This document shows, in pieces, positions 21,315-29,004 of a stretch of DNA of 64,000 nt. Each line of letters opens with the position of its first letter. Position 1 is the stretch's first letter. The DNA comes from Halomonas maura (GTDB taxonomy: Bacteria; Pseudomonadota; Gammaproteobacteria; Pseudomonadales; Halomonadaceae), in NCBI RefSeq assembly GCF_030409305.1, contig NZ_JAUFPQ010000009.1, positions 1 through 64,000 on the forward strand. The letters are read 5' to 3'. Position numbers and translations under genes: made by a program. The notes beneath the pieces are model-generated. The model saw only the letters and a list, made by a program, of their open reading frames with translations, did no database searches and had not been told where the DNA came from.

Positions 21315-21409
21315 GGTCGGGAGCAGGGTTCGAAGGGCGCCTGGGGGATTTCGTTTCAACGGCGAGTGTTGATCCAGGCCTGCCTCTTAACGCACATGGC
21401 AGCGGAGCG

Positions 21410-21497
21410 TCGGGGGCAGGCCAAAGAGGAGGTCCTGCGCCATGGATGGCGCCGGTAGCGCCCAGGGATGGGTTCACAGCGCCTCCTCGGCGGCCTG
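21410..21497 (+). repeat. 88-bp palindromic dispersed repeat, copy B
   Basis: The better preserved copy. Inside the GAGGAGG/CCTCCTC outer arms lies a perfect palindrome GCGCCAT-GG-ATGGCGC (about 21437-21452), followed by GGTAGCGCCCAGGGATGGG. The whole can fold as a long hairpin. It splits leuD from leuB and may act on leuB expression or on mRNA stability, or be a REP/MITE-type element. Confidence 0.8.
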
Positions 21498-21537
21498 CGC
21501 CCGAGTCAGCTCCTCTTACCCCAGCAAGGAAGATACG

Positions 21538-22617
21538 ATGACACGCAAGATTCTGGTTCTCCCGGGCGACGGCATCGGCCCGGAAATCACCGCCCAGGCC
21601 AGCCGGGTGCTGGTCGCCTGCCAGGCCCGCGGGCTGGATATCGAGGTCGAGGAAGCACCGGTCGGCGGCGCCGCCTATGACGCCGAGGGCTCGCCGCTGC
21701 CGGAGAGCACCCTGGCCAAGGCACGCGCCGCCGACGCCATCCTGCTCGGCGCCGTGGGCGGGCCCAAGTGGGACAAGCTCGAGGACATCAGCAAGCGCCC
21801 CGAGAAGGGCCTGCTGGGTCTGCGCAAGGAGCTCGGCCTGTTCGGCAACCTGCGCCCGGCGCTGCTCTATCCGCAGCTGGCCGAGGCCTCCAGCCTCAAG
21901 CCCGAGCTGGTCGCCGGGCTCGACATCATGATCGTGCGCGAGCTCACCGGCGGCATCTACTTCGGCCAGCCGCGGGGCATCGAGGAGCGCGATGGCCAGC
22001 GGGTCGGCTACAACACCTACGTCTACTCCGAGGCGGAGATCGAGCGCATCGGCCGGGTGGCCTTCGAGATGGCGCAGAAGCGCGGCAAGAAGCTCTGTTC
22101 GGTCGACAAGGCCAACGTGCTCGAGGTGACCATGCTGTGGCGCGAGGTCATGGAGCGGCTGGCGCCGGAGTACCCGGACGTCGAGCTGTCGCACATGTAT
22201 GTCGACAATGCCGCCATGCAACTGGTCCGAGCGCCCAAGCAGTTCGACGTGGTGGTCACCGGCAACATGTTCGGCGACATCCTCTCCGACGCCGCGGCCA
22301 TGCTCACCGGCTCGATCGGCATGCTGCCCTCGGCCTCGCTCAACGAGTCCGGCCAGGGCATGTACGAGCCCTGCCACGGCAGCGCCCCTGACATCGCCGG
22401 CCAGAACATCGCCAACCCGCTGGCGACCATCCTCTCGGTGGCGATGATGCTGCGCTACTCGCTGGGTGAGGCCGCGCTGGCCGAACGCATCGAGGCCGCC
22501 GTGGGGCAGGTGCTCGACGATGGCCTGCGCACCGCCGACATCGCCTCGAGCGGCACAGAGACGGTGACCACCGAGGCCATGGGCGACGCCGTGCTGGCGG
22601 CCTTCGACGCCATCTAG
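21538..22617 (+). CDS. leuB: 3-isopropylmalate dehydrogenase
   Basis: NAD-dependent beta-decarboxylating dehydrogenase of 359 aa giving 2-ketoisocaproate after spontaneous decarboxylation. Landmarks are [10 protein letters not shown] at residues 7-16, the arginine-rich substrate loop with [35 protein letters not shown], and [47 protein letters not shown]. The ATG at 21538 follows AAGGAAG. It ends the leucine block; a long hairpin lies about 90 bases downstream, then the lasso-peptide genes. Confidence 0.98.
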   Translation: MTRKILVLPGDGIGPEITAQASRVLVACQARGLDIEVEEAPVGGAAYDAEGSPLPESTLAKARAADAILLGAVGGPKWDKLEDISKRPEKGLLGLRKELGLFGNLRPALLYPQLAEASSLKPELVAGLDIMIVRELTGGIYFGQPRGIEERDGQRVGYNTYVYSEAEIERIGRVAFEMAQKRGKKLCSVDKANVLEVTMLWREVMERLAPEYPDVELSHMYVDNAAMQLVRAPKQFDVVVTGNMFGDILSDAAAMLTGSIGMLPSASLNESGQGMYEPCHGSAPDIAGQNIANPLATILSVAMMLRYSLGEAALAERIEAAVGQVLDDGLRTADIASSGTETVTTEAMGDAVLAAFDAI

Positions 22618-22709
22618 ACAGTCGGTTGGTCATCTCTCAGGAGCGCAGCTTCCTCTGAACGTTCGGCTGTGCCTCCCGCCTCTTTTGGTCATCGCGATCT
22701 TGTGATTGC

Positions 22710-22738
22710 CCCCAGGGCGCCTTCCAGGCGCCCTGGGG
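22710..22738. terminator. Hairpin after leuB
   Basis: Perfect 12-bp arms CCCCAGGGCGCC and GGCGCCCTGGGG with a five-base loop. No T-run follows on either strand, so it may be a weak terminator or mRNA-stabilising stem marking the edge of the leu block. Confidence 0.55.
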
Positions 22739-22876
22739 CGCACGATATCGCCGGTAACGCCGGCGTAGTCGTCATCTGATGGAGGGCCTATCGGTGATTC
22801 CGGAAAGTGCAGTGGGGCAGGGCTTGTCTCGACTATGATGTGATATATCAGGTCGAATTCGTGTAGATGGGCCGCT

Positions 22877-23359
22877 GTGAAGACACTCCGCCACTTCTTC
22901 GATTTACCCGGGATTCGAAAGGCCCTGCTCCTTGAAGCTGCCTGCTGGCTGGTGTTGGCAAGGCTGTTGGTCCGCTTCCTGCCATTCAGGTCATGGTCAC
23001 GTTGTCTGGGTATCCAGATGCCCGGTCTGGGGGAGGTTGAATGGGTTGATGCGGATAGCGACGCCCTGGCGAGGGAAATCTCGCGGACGATTACTGGCCT
23101 CAATCAGCGACTGGGTGGGCGGTTTACCTGCCTGATGCTTGCCATGGCGCTTCACTGGATGCTCAGTCGTCGACGCATTTCCAGCAGCCTGGTGCTCGGG
23201 GCTCAGAACGTGAAGGATGTCAATGAACGACTTACCCTAAAGGCGCATGCCTGGGTAAGAGTGGGCTCGGGCGTCGTCCTCGGTGATATTGGCGATCAAT
23301 ATGCCCCGATCTCCAGCTTCGTTCGCAGTTTTCGGCTGCCGGAGGACCCGGTCCGGTGA
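22877..23359 (+). CDS. Lasso peptide leader peptidase (B2 protein)
   Basis: A 160-aa protein of the transglutaminase-like lasso B2 family, which cleaves the leader from the precursor. The expected catalytic residues are visible: Cys85 in GRFTCLMLAMALHWML, His124 in LKAHAWVRVGSG and an Asp at 137 (VVLGD) or 140. As in other split systems, the RRE domain is not in this protein but in a separate PqqD-like protein (25659-25934). Start is the GTG at 22877 with a weak ribosome-binding site. Its end overlaps the cyclase gene by four bases (GTGA), so the two are coupled. Confidence 0.93.
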   Translation: MKTLRHFFDLPGIRKALLLEAACWLVLARLLVRFLPFRSWSRCLGIQMPGLGEVEWVDADSDALAREISRTITGLNQRLGGRFTCLMLAMALHWMLSRRRISSSLVLGAQNVKDVNERLTLKAHAWVRVGSGVVLGDIGDQYAPISSFVRSFRLPEDPVR

Positions 23360-25248
23360 GTGCGATTCTCGGACGCATTCATTTTTCCGCAAGGCCGGTG
23401 GACCCGGCAGCGTTTGGCGCGGCGCTGGCGACACTGGATCATTACGGGCGAGAAGGGGCCAGTATGAGGGTCGAGGCCGGGGTCGGCCTCGGTTATCAAC
23501 GCCTCGATGTCTCGCCGTCATCGGTGCATGAGTGCCAACCCCTGGGGGATGGCCACTTCGCTATCGTAGCCGATGCCATTCTCGATAATCGAGACTCGTT
23601 GTGTGACGAGCTTCACATCGAATCGCATAGGCGCTCGCTGATCCCGGATAGCCGGCTGCTGTTGCTCGCATATCGTCGCTGGGGAAGGGAATGTGTCCAG
23701 CGACTCGTGGGTGACTTCGCCTTTGCCCTCTGGGATGCCCGCGAACAGGTACTGTTCTGTGCCAGGGACCATATCGGAGCAAGGCCATTCTACTATCACG
23801 CCTACGGCGAGTGTCTCGTGTTCTCGACGGATATTCGGGCGCTTGCATCCTTTTCGGATCTATCGCTGGTTATCGACGAAACCCGAGTGGCTGAGTATCT
23901 GCTCTGGCCGCTTGGCTGCCGCGAAGCCAGTTTCTTTCAAGGCGTTTATCCCCTTCCCGCCGGCCACTGCATGTGCGTGGACCGGCATGGTGTCCGTCTG
24001 TGGGCCTACTGGCAACCCGCTGACGTCCCAAGCATCCGTTACGCGAGGCGCGAGGACTATATTGGGCATCTCCGAGAGTTACTGGAGCAGGCGGTGAGCG
24101 ATCGCCTGTGCTCATCGTATCCGGTTGGCTCCCACCTGAGCGGTGGGTTGGACTCTGCCGGGGTAACGATTCTAGCCAGTCGACTGACGCGGGCAAGGGG
24201 GGAGAGGCTGGACATGAGTTACAGCTGGTCGCCCTCCATCAATAGCGACTATCCATTGATCGCTCACAATCGTGATGAACGTAGGGTGATCGATGAGATC
24301 TGCCATCGGGAAGGTATCCATTGCCTCTATGGTACGACCACGGGGCAAGACTATCTGGACTACCTCAGGCGTGATATTGCCCTGGAGGGTACTACCGACC
24401 TGTTTGAGGAACATGGGGTCATGCGGCAGGCCGCGCAGCGGGGTACCCGAGTCATGCTCTCGGGCTGGGGGGGAGATGAGTCGGCCACTTTTGGAGTACG
24501 CGGTTATCCCGGTTATCTATTGAAGCGTGGCAGGCTGGTGCGTCTACTCTCGATCGCGCACAAGGCCGTTGGTGGGTATCATCGCCCCAGGAAGTTGGCC
24601 GGTTTCCTTTGGCGTGAGTGTCTGCTGACGCTGCTTCCCGATTGTGTTTATGCCCGTTACAGTCCCTATCTGAGGCCTGATCAGCTACAGTTCCTGTATC
24701 GGCCGGACTTCGTTGAGCGATTTGCCAGCTTTTCTAGCTATCGATCGCCGGCATGGAGAGAGTATCCCGATCCAGTCGCCATGCAGGCCTTGTTGCTGAT
24801 GAATGGGCACCTGGCGTCCCGCATGTCGACCTGGGCGCATTGGTCGGCCCGGCATGGCATCGTCTACCGCTACCCTCTCACTGACCTTCGCTTGCTGCGC
24901 TTTACTTTGGGACTCCCCCCCGACCTGCTGTGGTACCGTGGCCAGGCCCGTAGCCTGTATCGTAGGGCTCTGGCCGGCTTGCTCCCGCGAGAGGTCAGCA
25001 AGAACGACACTGTCAATGAACGTAAGCGCATGAAGGTCCGAGCGGAGTGCTGGACACTACTCGCAGAGGAGGCGGCTAAGGGAGCGTTTCAGGGTGAGTG
25101 TCGATGGTTGGACATGCCTGCCTTTCACACCAGGATCCTCGAAGCCCCACCCGAGATGTCATCGAATCAGCAGATGCTGCGTTTTCTTCCCCTGTGTTCT
25201 GCCGTTCAAGTGTGGCACCTGTGGAAGCATTATTTTCTAAAGAGTTGA
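23356..25248 (+). CDS. Lasso peptide cyclase (asparagine-synthetase-like C protein)
   Basis: A 630-aa homolog of asparagine synthetase B, the size of McjC-type lasso cyclases. The N-terminal glutaminase-like domain (about 1-200) starts MSAILG and lacks the Cys2 nucleophile, as expected for a cyclase that does not use glutamine. The synthetase domain has the ATP pyrophosphatase loop SHLSGGLDSAGVTILASRL (about residues 257-275) and SGWGGDESATFG further on. The enzyme adenylates the Asp/Glu side chain of the core and joins it to the new N-terminus, threading the tail. GTG start with GGAGGAC upstream. It is upstream of the precursor gene. Confidence 0.95.
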   Translation: MSAILGRIHFSARPVDPAAFGAALATLDHYGREGASMRVEAGVGLGYQRLDVSPSSVHECQPLGDGHFAIVADAILDNRDSLCDELHIESHRRSLIPDSRLLLLAYRRWGRECVQRLVGDFAFALWDAREQVLFCARDHIGARPFYYHAYGECLVFSTDIRALASFSDLSLVIDETRVAEYLLWPLGCREASFFQGVYPLPAGHCMCVDRHGVRLWAYWQPADVPSIRYARREDYIGHLRELLEQAVSDRLCSSYPVGSHLSGGLDSAGVTILASRLTRARGERLDMSYSWSPSINSDYPLIAHNRDERRVIDEICHREGIHCLYGTTTGQDYLDYLRRDIALEGTTDLFEEHGVMRQAAQRGTRVMLSGWGGDESATFGVRGYPGYLLKRGRLVRLLSIAHKAVGGYHRPRKLAGFLWRECLLTLLPDCVYARYSPYLRPDQLQFLYRPDFVERFASFSSYRSPAWREYPDPVAMQALLLMNGHLASRMSTWAHWSARHGIVYRYPLTDLRLLRFTLGLPPDLLWYRGQARSLYRRALAGLLPREVSKNDTVNERKRMKVRAECWTLLAEEAAKGAFQGECRWLDMPAFHTRILEAPPEMSSNQQMLRFLPLCSAVQVWHLWKHYFLKS

Positions 25249-25301
25249 TGTTTACTTTTGTCATTTTTTCTTGCTATCACTTTAGTTTGATTGCATGTTT
25301 C

Positions 25302-25330
25302 TTGACTTTTGATGGTTTTGTAACGATATT
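25302..25330 (+). promoter_or_regulatory. Candidate promoter for the lasso precursor gene
   Basis: TTGACT (25302-25307), a 17-base spacer and GATATT (25325-25330) in an AT-rich gap between cyclase and precursor genes. It would give a leader of about 75 bases before the precursor ATG and allow higher expression of the peptide than of its enzymes. Assigned by inspection only. Confidence 0.4.
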
Positions 25331-25413
25331 TTACAGAGGCGCCACAGGTTGGGCTTGCAGGATGTGGGTGGCGTGCTATTACCTCATGAGACCCACTTTT
25401 GGAGGGCGTCATA

Positions 25414-25575
25414 ATGAAACAGGCCCCAGATGCTGAGATGCGTGATCGCAAGAACAAGAAACGCGAGTGGATCAGCCCCGAGCTGACGTCCATGAGCATC
25501 GAGCAGACTCTCTCAGGAAGCATGAATGTTCCCGCCGAGAACATGTCTGGTCGTTCCAATGTTCCAGGGTCTTGA
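25414..25575 (+). CDS. Lasso peptide precursor (A peptide)
   Basis: A 53-codon gene, shorter than the usual ORF cut-off, with a good GGAGGG seven bases before its ATG. The leader is charged (residues 1-18) and carries WISPEL (19-24), a variant of the YxxPxL motif bound by the RRE protein, with Trp in place of Tyr. Thr32 fits the conserved Thr at leader position -2, so the core is residues 34-53, beginning SGSMNVPAE and ending NVPGS. Core Glu9 (residue 42) is correctly placed for a nine-residue macrolactam with Ser1. The last residue is Ser, the type of residue phosphorylated by the lasso kinases; a kinase gene is nearby. Boundary and ring are inferences; the peptide's place between cyclase and RRE genes is direct. 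Confidence 0.88.
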   Translation: MKQAPDAEMRDRKNKKREWISPELTSMSIEQTLSGSMNVPAENMSGRSNVPGS

Positions 25576-25598
25576 TTCTATAGAAGTTAGTTCCGGGG

Positions 25599-25628
25599 CC
25601 CTATAGCATTAGCATTGTGACCATAGGG
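25599..25628 (+). promoter_or_regulatory. Weak stem-loop after the precursor gene
   Basis: CCCTAT (25599-25604) pairs with ATAGGG (25623-25628). Lying 24 bases after the precursor stop and before the B1 gene, it could act as a partial terminator or 3' stabiliser, setting more A mRNA than B1 mRNA. No T-run. Confidence 0.3.
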
Positions 25629-25658
25629 TCGGGATCCGCCCTTCGATGAAGATGTGCT

Positions 25659-25934
25659 ATGGATAAATCAACTTTGGTGAGGCGTAATCCCTCACTGCTC
25701 TTCTCGTGCATTGATGACGATACAGTCTTATTCAATGCCGATCGTGGTAGGTACTATGGCACTCAGGCCGTAGGGAGTCATATTTGGGCTCTTATTGAAG
25801 AGGAAATGAGCGTCTCTTCAATATGTGAGAAGCTGCTCGAAGAATTCTCTGTTGATCTAGAGACATGTGAGCGTGAGGTTTTTCGTTTTATGGAACATCT
25901 TCACAAGGAGGGGTTGATTATGGTTCGGGGATGA
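25659..25934 (+). CDS. Lasso peptide RRE chaperone (B1, PqqD family)
   Basis: A 91-aa PqqD-like protein: RRNPSLLFSCIDDDTVLFNADRGRYYGTQAVGSHIWALIEEEMSVSSICEKLLEEFSVDLETCEREVFRFMEHLHKEGLIMV. This is the RiPP recognition element that holds the precursor leader (here presumably WISPEL) and presents it to the B2 peptidase. Codon use is visibly more AT-rich than in leuB or asd. It is 83 bases after the precursor gene and ends 35 bases before the convergent transporter gene. Confidence 0.92.
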   Translation: MDKSTLVRRNPSLLFSCIDDDTVLFNADRGRYYGTQAVGSHIWALIEEEMSVSSICEKLLEEFSVDLETCEREVFRFMEHLHKEGLIMVRG

Positions 25935-25969
25935 TCCTTGCAGAGGCTCTTTCCATATGGGGAGTGTCG

Positions 25970-27769
25970 TTAGCGATAATGGTAGGCCTGTTTCAAGAAT
26001 AGCTCATAATAGATGCCTCCCAGCCTGACAAGATCCTCATGCGTGCCTTTCTCGAGAATTTGCCCCTTATCCATGACGTAAATATAGTCAGCCATCCTGA
26101 CGGTTGAAAGCCGGTGGCTGATGACAAGGGCGGCGCGGTGATCGATTCGCTCACGGAAGTTCTCGAAAAGTTCAAACTCCGCGCCAGGATCGATAGAGCT
26201 TGTCGGCTCGTCAAGAATTATCAGTTTTGATTCACGCAAGAAGGCGCGTGCCAAGGCGACTTTCTGCCACTGGCCGATGCTGATCTCCTGCCCGTTGTCA
26301 AACATGCGTGTCAAGGGTGTGTCATATTGCGCTGGAAGTTCTTCGATAAATGAGTGAGCACCTGCCTTTAGTGCAGCCAGCTTGATTGATGGTATATCGA
26401 TGGGATGCTTGATGTCGCCGAAGTGGATGTTCTCGCGAACTGTCGCGGCATAGTGAGAGTAGTCCTGAAAGACCACGCTAAATTGCCGGCGGTATCTTTC
26501 CAGATCAAAATCCCGAATGTCCATCCCCTCTATTGTTATTTTCCCCTCGCATGGATCATACAGGCGACATAGGAGTTTGATGAGAGATGTCTTGCCGGAG
26601 CCATTGGCGCCCACCAATGCCACTATCTGGCCTGGTCTGATGCTTAGGTTGATATCTCGAAGAGCAGGTGCCTTGGCATGAGGGTAGCGAAAGCTTACGC
26701 TTTCGAAGCGAATGCCTTCCGTTAATTTGTCTGGCAATTGCCTGGGGGAGTGATCATCAATCATGGCAGGTTTCATGTCCAGGAACCTGAAGAGCAGCCC
26801 CATGTAGAGGTGGTCTTCGTACAGGCGGGAGAGCCGTTGTATCACTTCTTGACCAAGGGACTGGGCGCGCTGGAAAATGAGCATGAAGAGAACCAGGTCA
26901 CCGGCGCTGGTCTGGCCTTGCGAAGTTCGCCATGCAAGGTATAAAAGGACGACAAAAAAAGCAGTTGTAGCGAGGCTACCAGCGGCGATGTCGGCATAGG
27001 TGCGTCGCTTGTTGATTTTCATGAGCCCCCGTCGAATGTGTCCGCGAAGCTTGGCATAATAGTCCTTCAAATAGTCGCCCATCTGATAGAGGCGTAGCTC
27101 CTTGGCGTGCAGATCCGATGTCATCAGCCAGTCGAGGTAGCTGGCATGTCGCTCCATTTGTGTACGTCGTCGCTGCCAATCGTACAGGTGACGTGTGAAA
27201 TAAAGTCGAGCTAGTAGCGCCGGGATGATCGCGAGCATCATTAGCGGCAGCAGCAGCCAATGAATCGAGATGATCAATAGCATGACGCCCATCAGCATCA
27301 GCCCACTCCTGATCAGCAGCATCAGGTTGCCAATGACTTGGGCAGGTCGCTGGTTGCCGGCTTCCCTTGCCCTCTCCAGCGTATCGAAGTAGTGAGGACT
27401 TTCGTAGAACGCGAGATCGGCACTAATCGCGCGCGAATGAATTTTCTGATCGATATGCTCGGCCACCAGCAGGGCATTGGCCTCTTTCGCCAGATTGGAC
27501 ATGGCGCGAGTCGCAAGGAAAGCGAGAGAGGTTATTCCCGTCAGGCCAACGTACCATAACACTGGGACGGCTTGCGCATCGGCAGTGTCTTGACCAACCA
27601 GTTCGGTGACGACATCGGCCAGTTGCTTGAGGAGATACAGGACAGCCAAGCCCAAGGCCACTTCAAGAATCATCAAGAAAGTGCTTATTAGTGTCCATCT
27701 TTTGCTGCTTTCCCAGAGCAGAGGGAAAATACGATTTAACGTTCGCAGCGGGGCGATTAATCTGTCCAT
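25970..27769 (-). CDS. ABC exporter of the lasso cluster (D protein)
   Basis: A 599-aa half-transporter with an N-terminal membrane domain (six predicted helices, about residues 20-310) and a nucleotide-binding domain. The Walker A is GANGSGKTS, the signature is ISIGQWQKVALARAF (a variant of LSGGQ) and the Walker B is LIILDEPTSSID, followed by the switch histidine in VISHRLSTVRMADYIYVMDKG. McjD-type exporters expel the mature lasso peptide and confer self-immunity. It is transcribed convergently to the B2-C-A-B1 genes and is the last gene of the kinase-nucleotidyltransferase-exporter run, starting 20 bases after the nucleotidyltransferase stop. Confidence 0.92.
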   Translation of the reverse strand: MDRLIAPLRTLNRIFPLLWESSKRWTLISTFLMILEVALGLAVLYLLKQLADVVTELVGQDTADAQAVPVLWYVGLTGITSLAFLATRAMSNLAKEANALLVAEHIDQKIHSRAISADLAFYESPHYFDTLERAREAGNQRPAQVIGNLMLLIRSGLMLMGVMLLIISIHWLLLPLMMLAIIPALLARLYFTRHLYDWQRRRTQMERHASYLDWLMTSDLHAKELRLYQMGDYLKDYYAKLRGHIRRGLMKINKRRTYADIAAGSLATTAFFVVLLYLAWRTSQGQTSAGDLVLFMLIFQRAQSLGQEVIQRLSRLYEDHLYMGLLFRFLDMKPAMIDDHSPRQLPDKLTEGIRFESVSFRYPHAKAPALRDINLSIRPGQIVALVGANGSGKTSLIKLLCRLYDPCEGKITIEGMDIRDFDLERYRRQFSVVFQDYSHYAATVRENIHFGDIKHPIDIPSIKLAALKAGAHSFIEELPAQYDTPLTRMFDNGQEISIGQWQKVALARAFLRESKLIILDEPTSSIDPGAEFELFENFRERIDHRAALVISHRLSTVRMADYIYVMDKGQILEKGTHEDLVRLGGIYYELFLKQAYHYR

Positions 27770-27789
27770 GGAAGATAGATTCGAGACCT

Positions 27790-29004
27790 TTATTTAGTGG
27801 TCATTGAAGATTGTATCAGTTTTGTCATAAGCCTCAGTGGTCGGGTAAGGTAATAAAGCCATTGCCAGTGAGCGGGAAGAGGCCAGGCCTCATAATCTGC
27901 ATGGGTAGGGATTAATCGCTGTATGCATTGGCGCATCCGTAGCGCCAATAGCTTTGATTTACTCAGTTGCCAGCTGAAAGCAAAGTCTGGAGTGGGTCTC
28001 GTTTTTCTCCATGCCAACTCAGCTTCCTTGCCTCCAAGAACTGTCGATAAGCATGCATCAAGAATAGTTTTAGTTTGCTCGTGAGCGTGTTGAGATTCTT
28101 CCTCATCAGAACCCCGGGAAAGCGTAAGGTAAAGGAAGAGGCTGGCATCCACTGTGGATTTTAGCCCTCGCCTTCTTGCGCAAGTATATACCTCGTCTAG
28201 ATTGAAATCTGGGTGTCTTTGAACTGCATCCAGGTCGGCGAGCCAGTGCAAGCGAGACCACAAGTGACGTGTGTGGTGGAAGCAGATGTAGACGAAGAGT
28301 TCGCTTGTCGGCATAACCCAGTAACTACGTGGGTAGGTTGATTGAGAAACTCGATTGGTTATCAATGATTTGGTGCAATAGGTTCTTGCACCTTTGTCGA
28401 GTTGTGTATGAACCTCAACTGTCACGCCCATGGGAGAGATGATACTGACAACCGGTAGAGTGCGTACGACGAGTCCTAAACTTCTCCTGCAAGGTTCCAG
28501 GTTGTGTGGGGACTTGGCCTGGTATCCATTGCGTAGTGCAGCCTGCAACAGTTTTATGCTGTCCTCGCGTGATACCAGGAGGTCGATATCCCGGCAAGGG
28601 CGTAAGGCGGGATTTTCGTAGTACTGAGCAGCTAGAGAAGGTCCCTTGAAAAATAGGTGTGGAATATCCAGCGGATCAAGAAGGTCGCTTACAAGACGTT
28701 GTTGTTCTCCCGAAATCCGCAGGTTCTGCTGAATGGCATGCAGGCATTGGCATCGCATGTCATGCAGGTCGTCTTGTGTTACCGTCGGGGGAGAGAGAGC
28801 GAGTAGATGGTGATACGCCAAGGGCAGTACAGACAATTTTTCTGCTTGGCGTGTTACTTCTTCCCAGTCTTTTATATCTTCACATAGTGCCAAGGCCTGC
28901 AGGCGTTGAGAGGCCGTGAGCTTTAGCCTGGCGAGCAGGATTAATAGTCGAAGGTTCGTCTCCATCTGCATCGGGGCATGATCAGGCGTCATGTGTCGCT
29001 TCAT
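27790..29004 (-). CDS. Nucleotidyltransferase-family protein of the lasso cluster
   Basis: About 404 aa, matching the uncharacterised nucleotidyltransferase family (NTP_transf_5-like) that is repeatedly found in phosphorylated-lasso clusters. The catalytic region reads FFKGPSLAAQYYENPALRPCRDIDLLVSREDS, with the DxD pair in RDIDLLV. The rest is helical with many His and Arg. In the pseudomycoidin cluster a protein of this type is linked to a further modification after C-terminal phosphorylation; whether that holds here is unknown. The ATG at 29004 is preferred because GAGCGG stands seven bases before it; a TTG at 29019 is also open. The gene overlaps the end of the kinase gene by about 23 bases. 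Confidence 0.82.
   Translation of the reverse strand: MKRHMTPDHAPMQMETNLRLLILLARLKLTASQRLQALALCEDIKDWEEVTRQAEKLSVLPLAYHHLLALSPPTVTQDDLHDMRCQCLHAIQQNLRISGEQQRLVSDLLDPLDIPHLFFKGPSLAAQYYENPALRPCRDIDLLVSREDSIKLLQAALRNGYQAKSPHNLEPCRRSLGLVVRTLPVVSIISPMGVTVEVHTQLDKGARTYCTKSLITNRVSQSTYPRSYWVMPTSELFVYICFHHTRHLWSRLHWLADLDAVQRHPDFNLDEVYTCARRRGLKSTVDASLFLYLTLSRGSDEEESQHAHEQTKTILDACLSTVLGGKEAELAWRKTRPTPDFAFSWQLSKSKLLALRMRQCIQRLIPTHADYEAWPLPAHWQWLYYLTRPLRLMTKLIQSSMTTK

Noticed and set aside
22877-25248. Ordinary asparagine synthetase operon
   Set aside because: The N-terminal Cys2 is missing and the upstream gene is a lasso B2 peptidase; precursor and PqqD-like genes follow.
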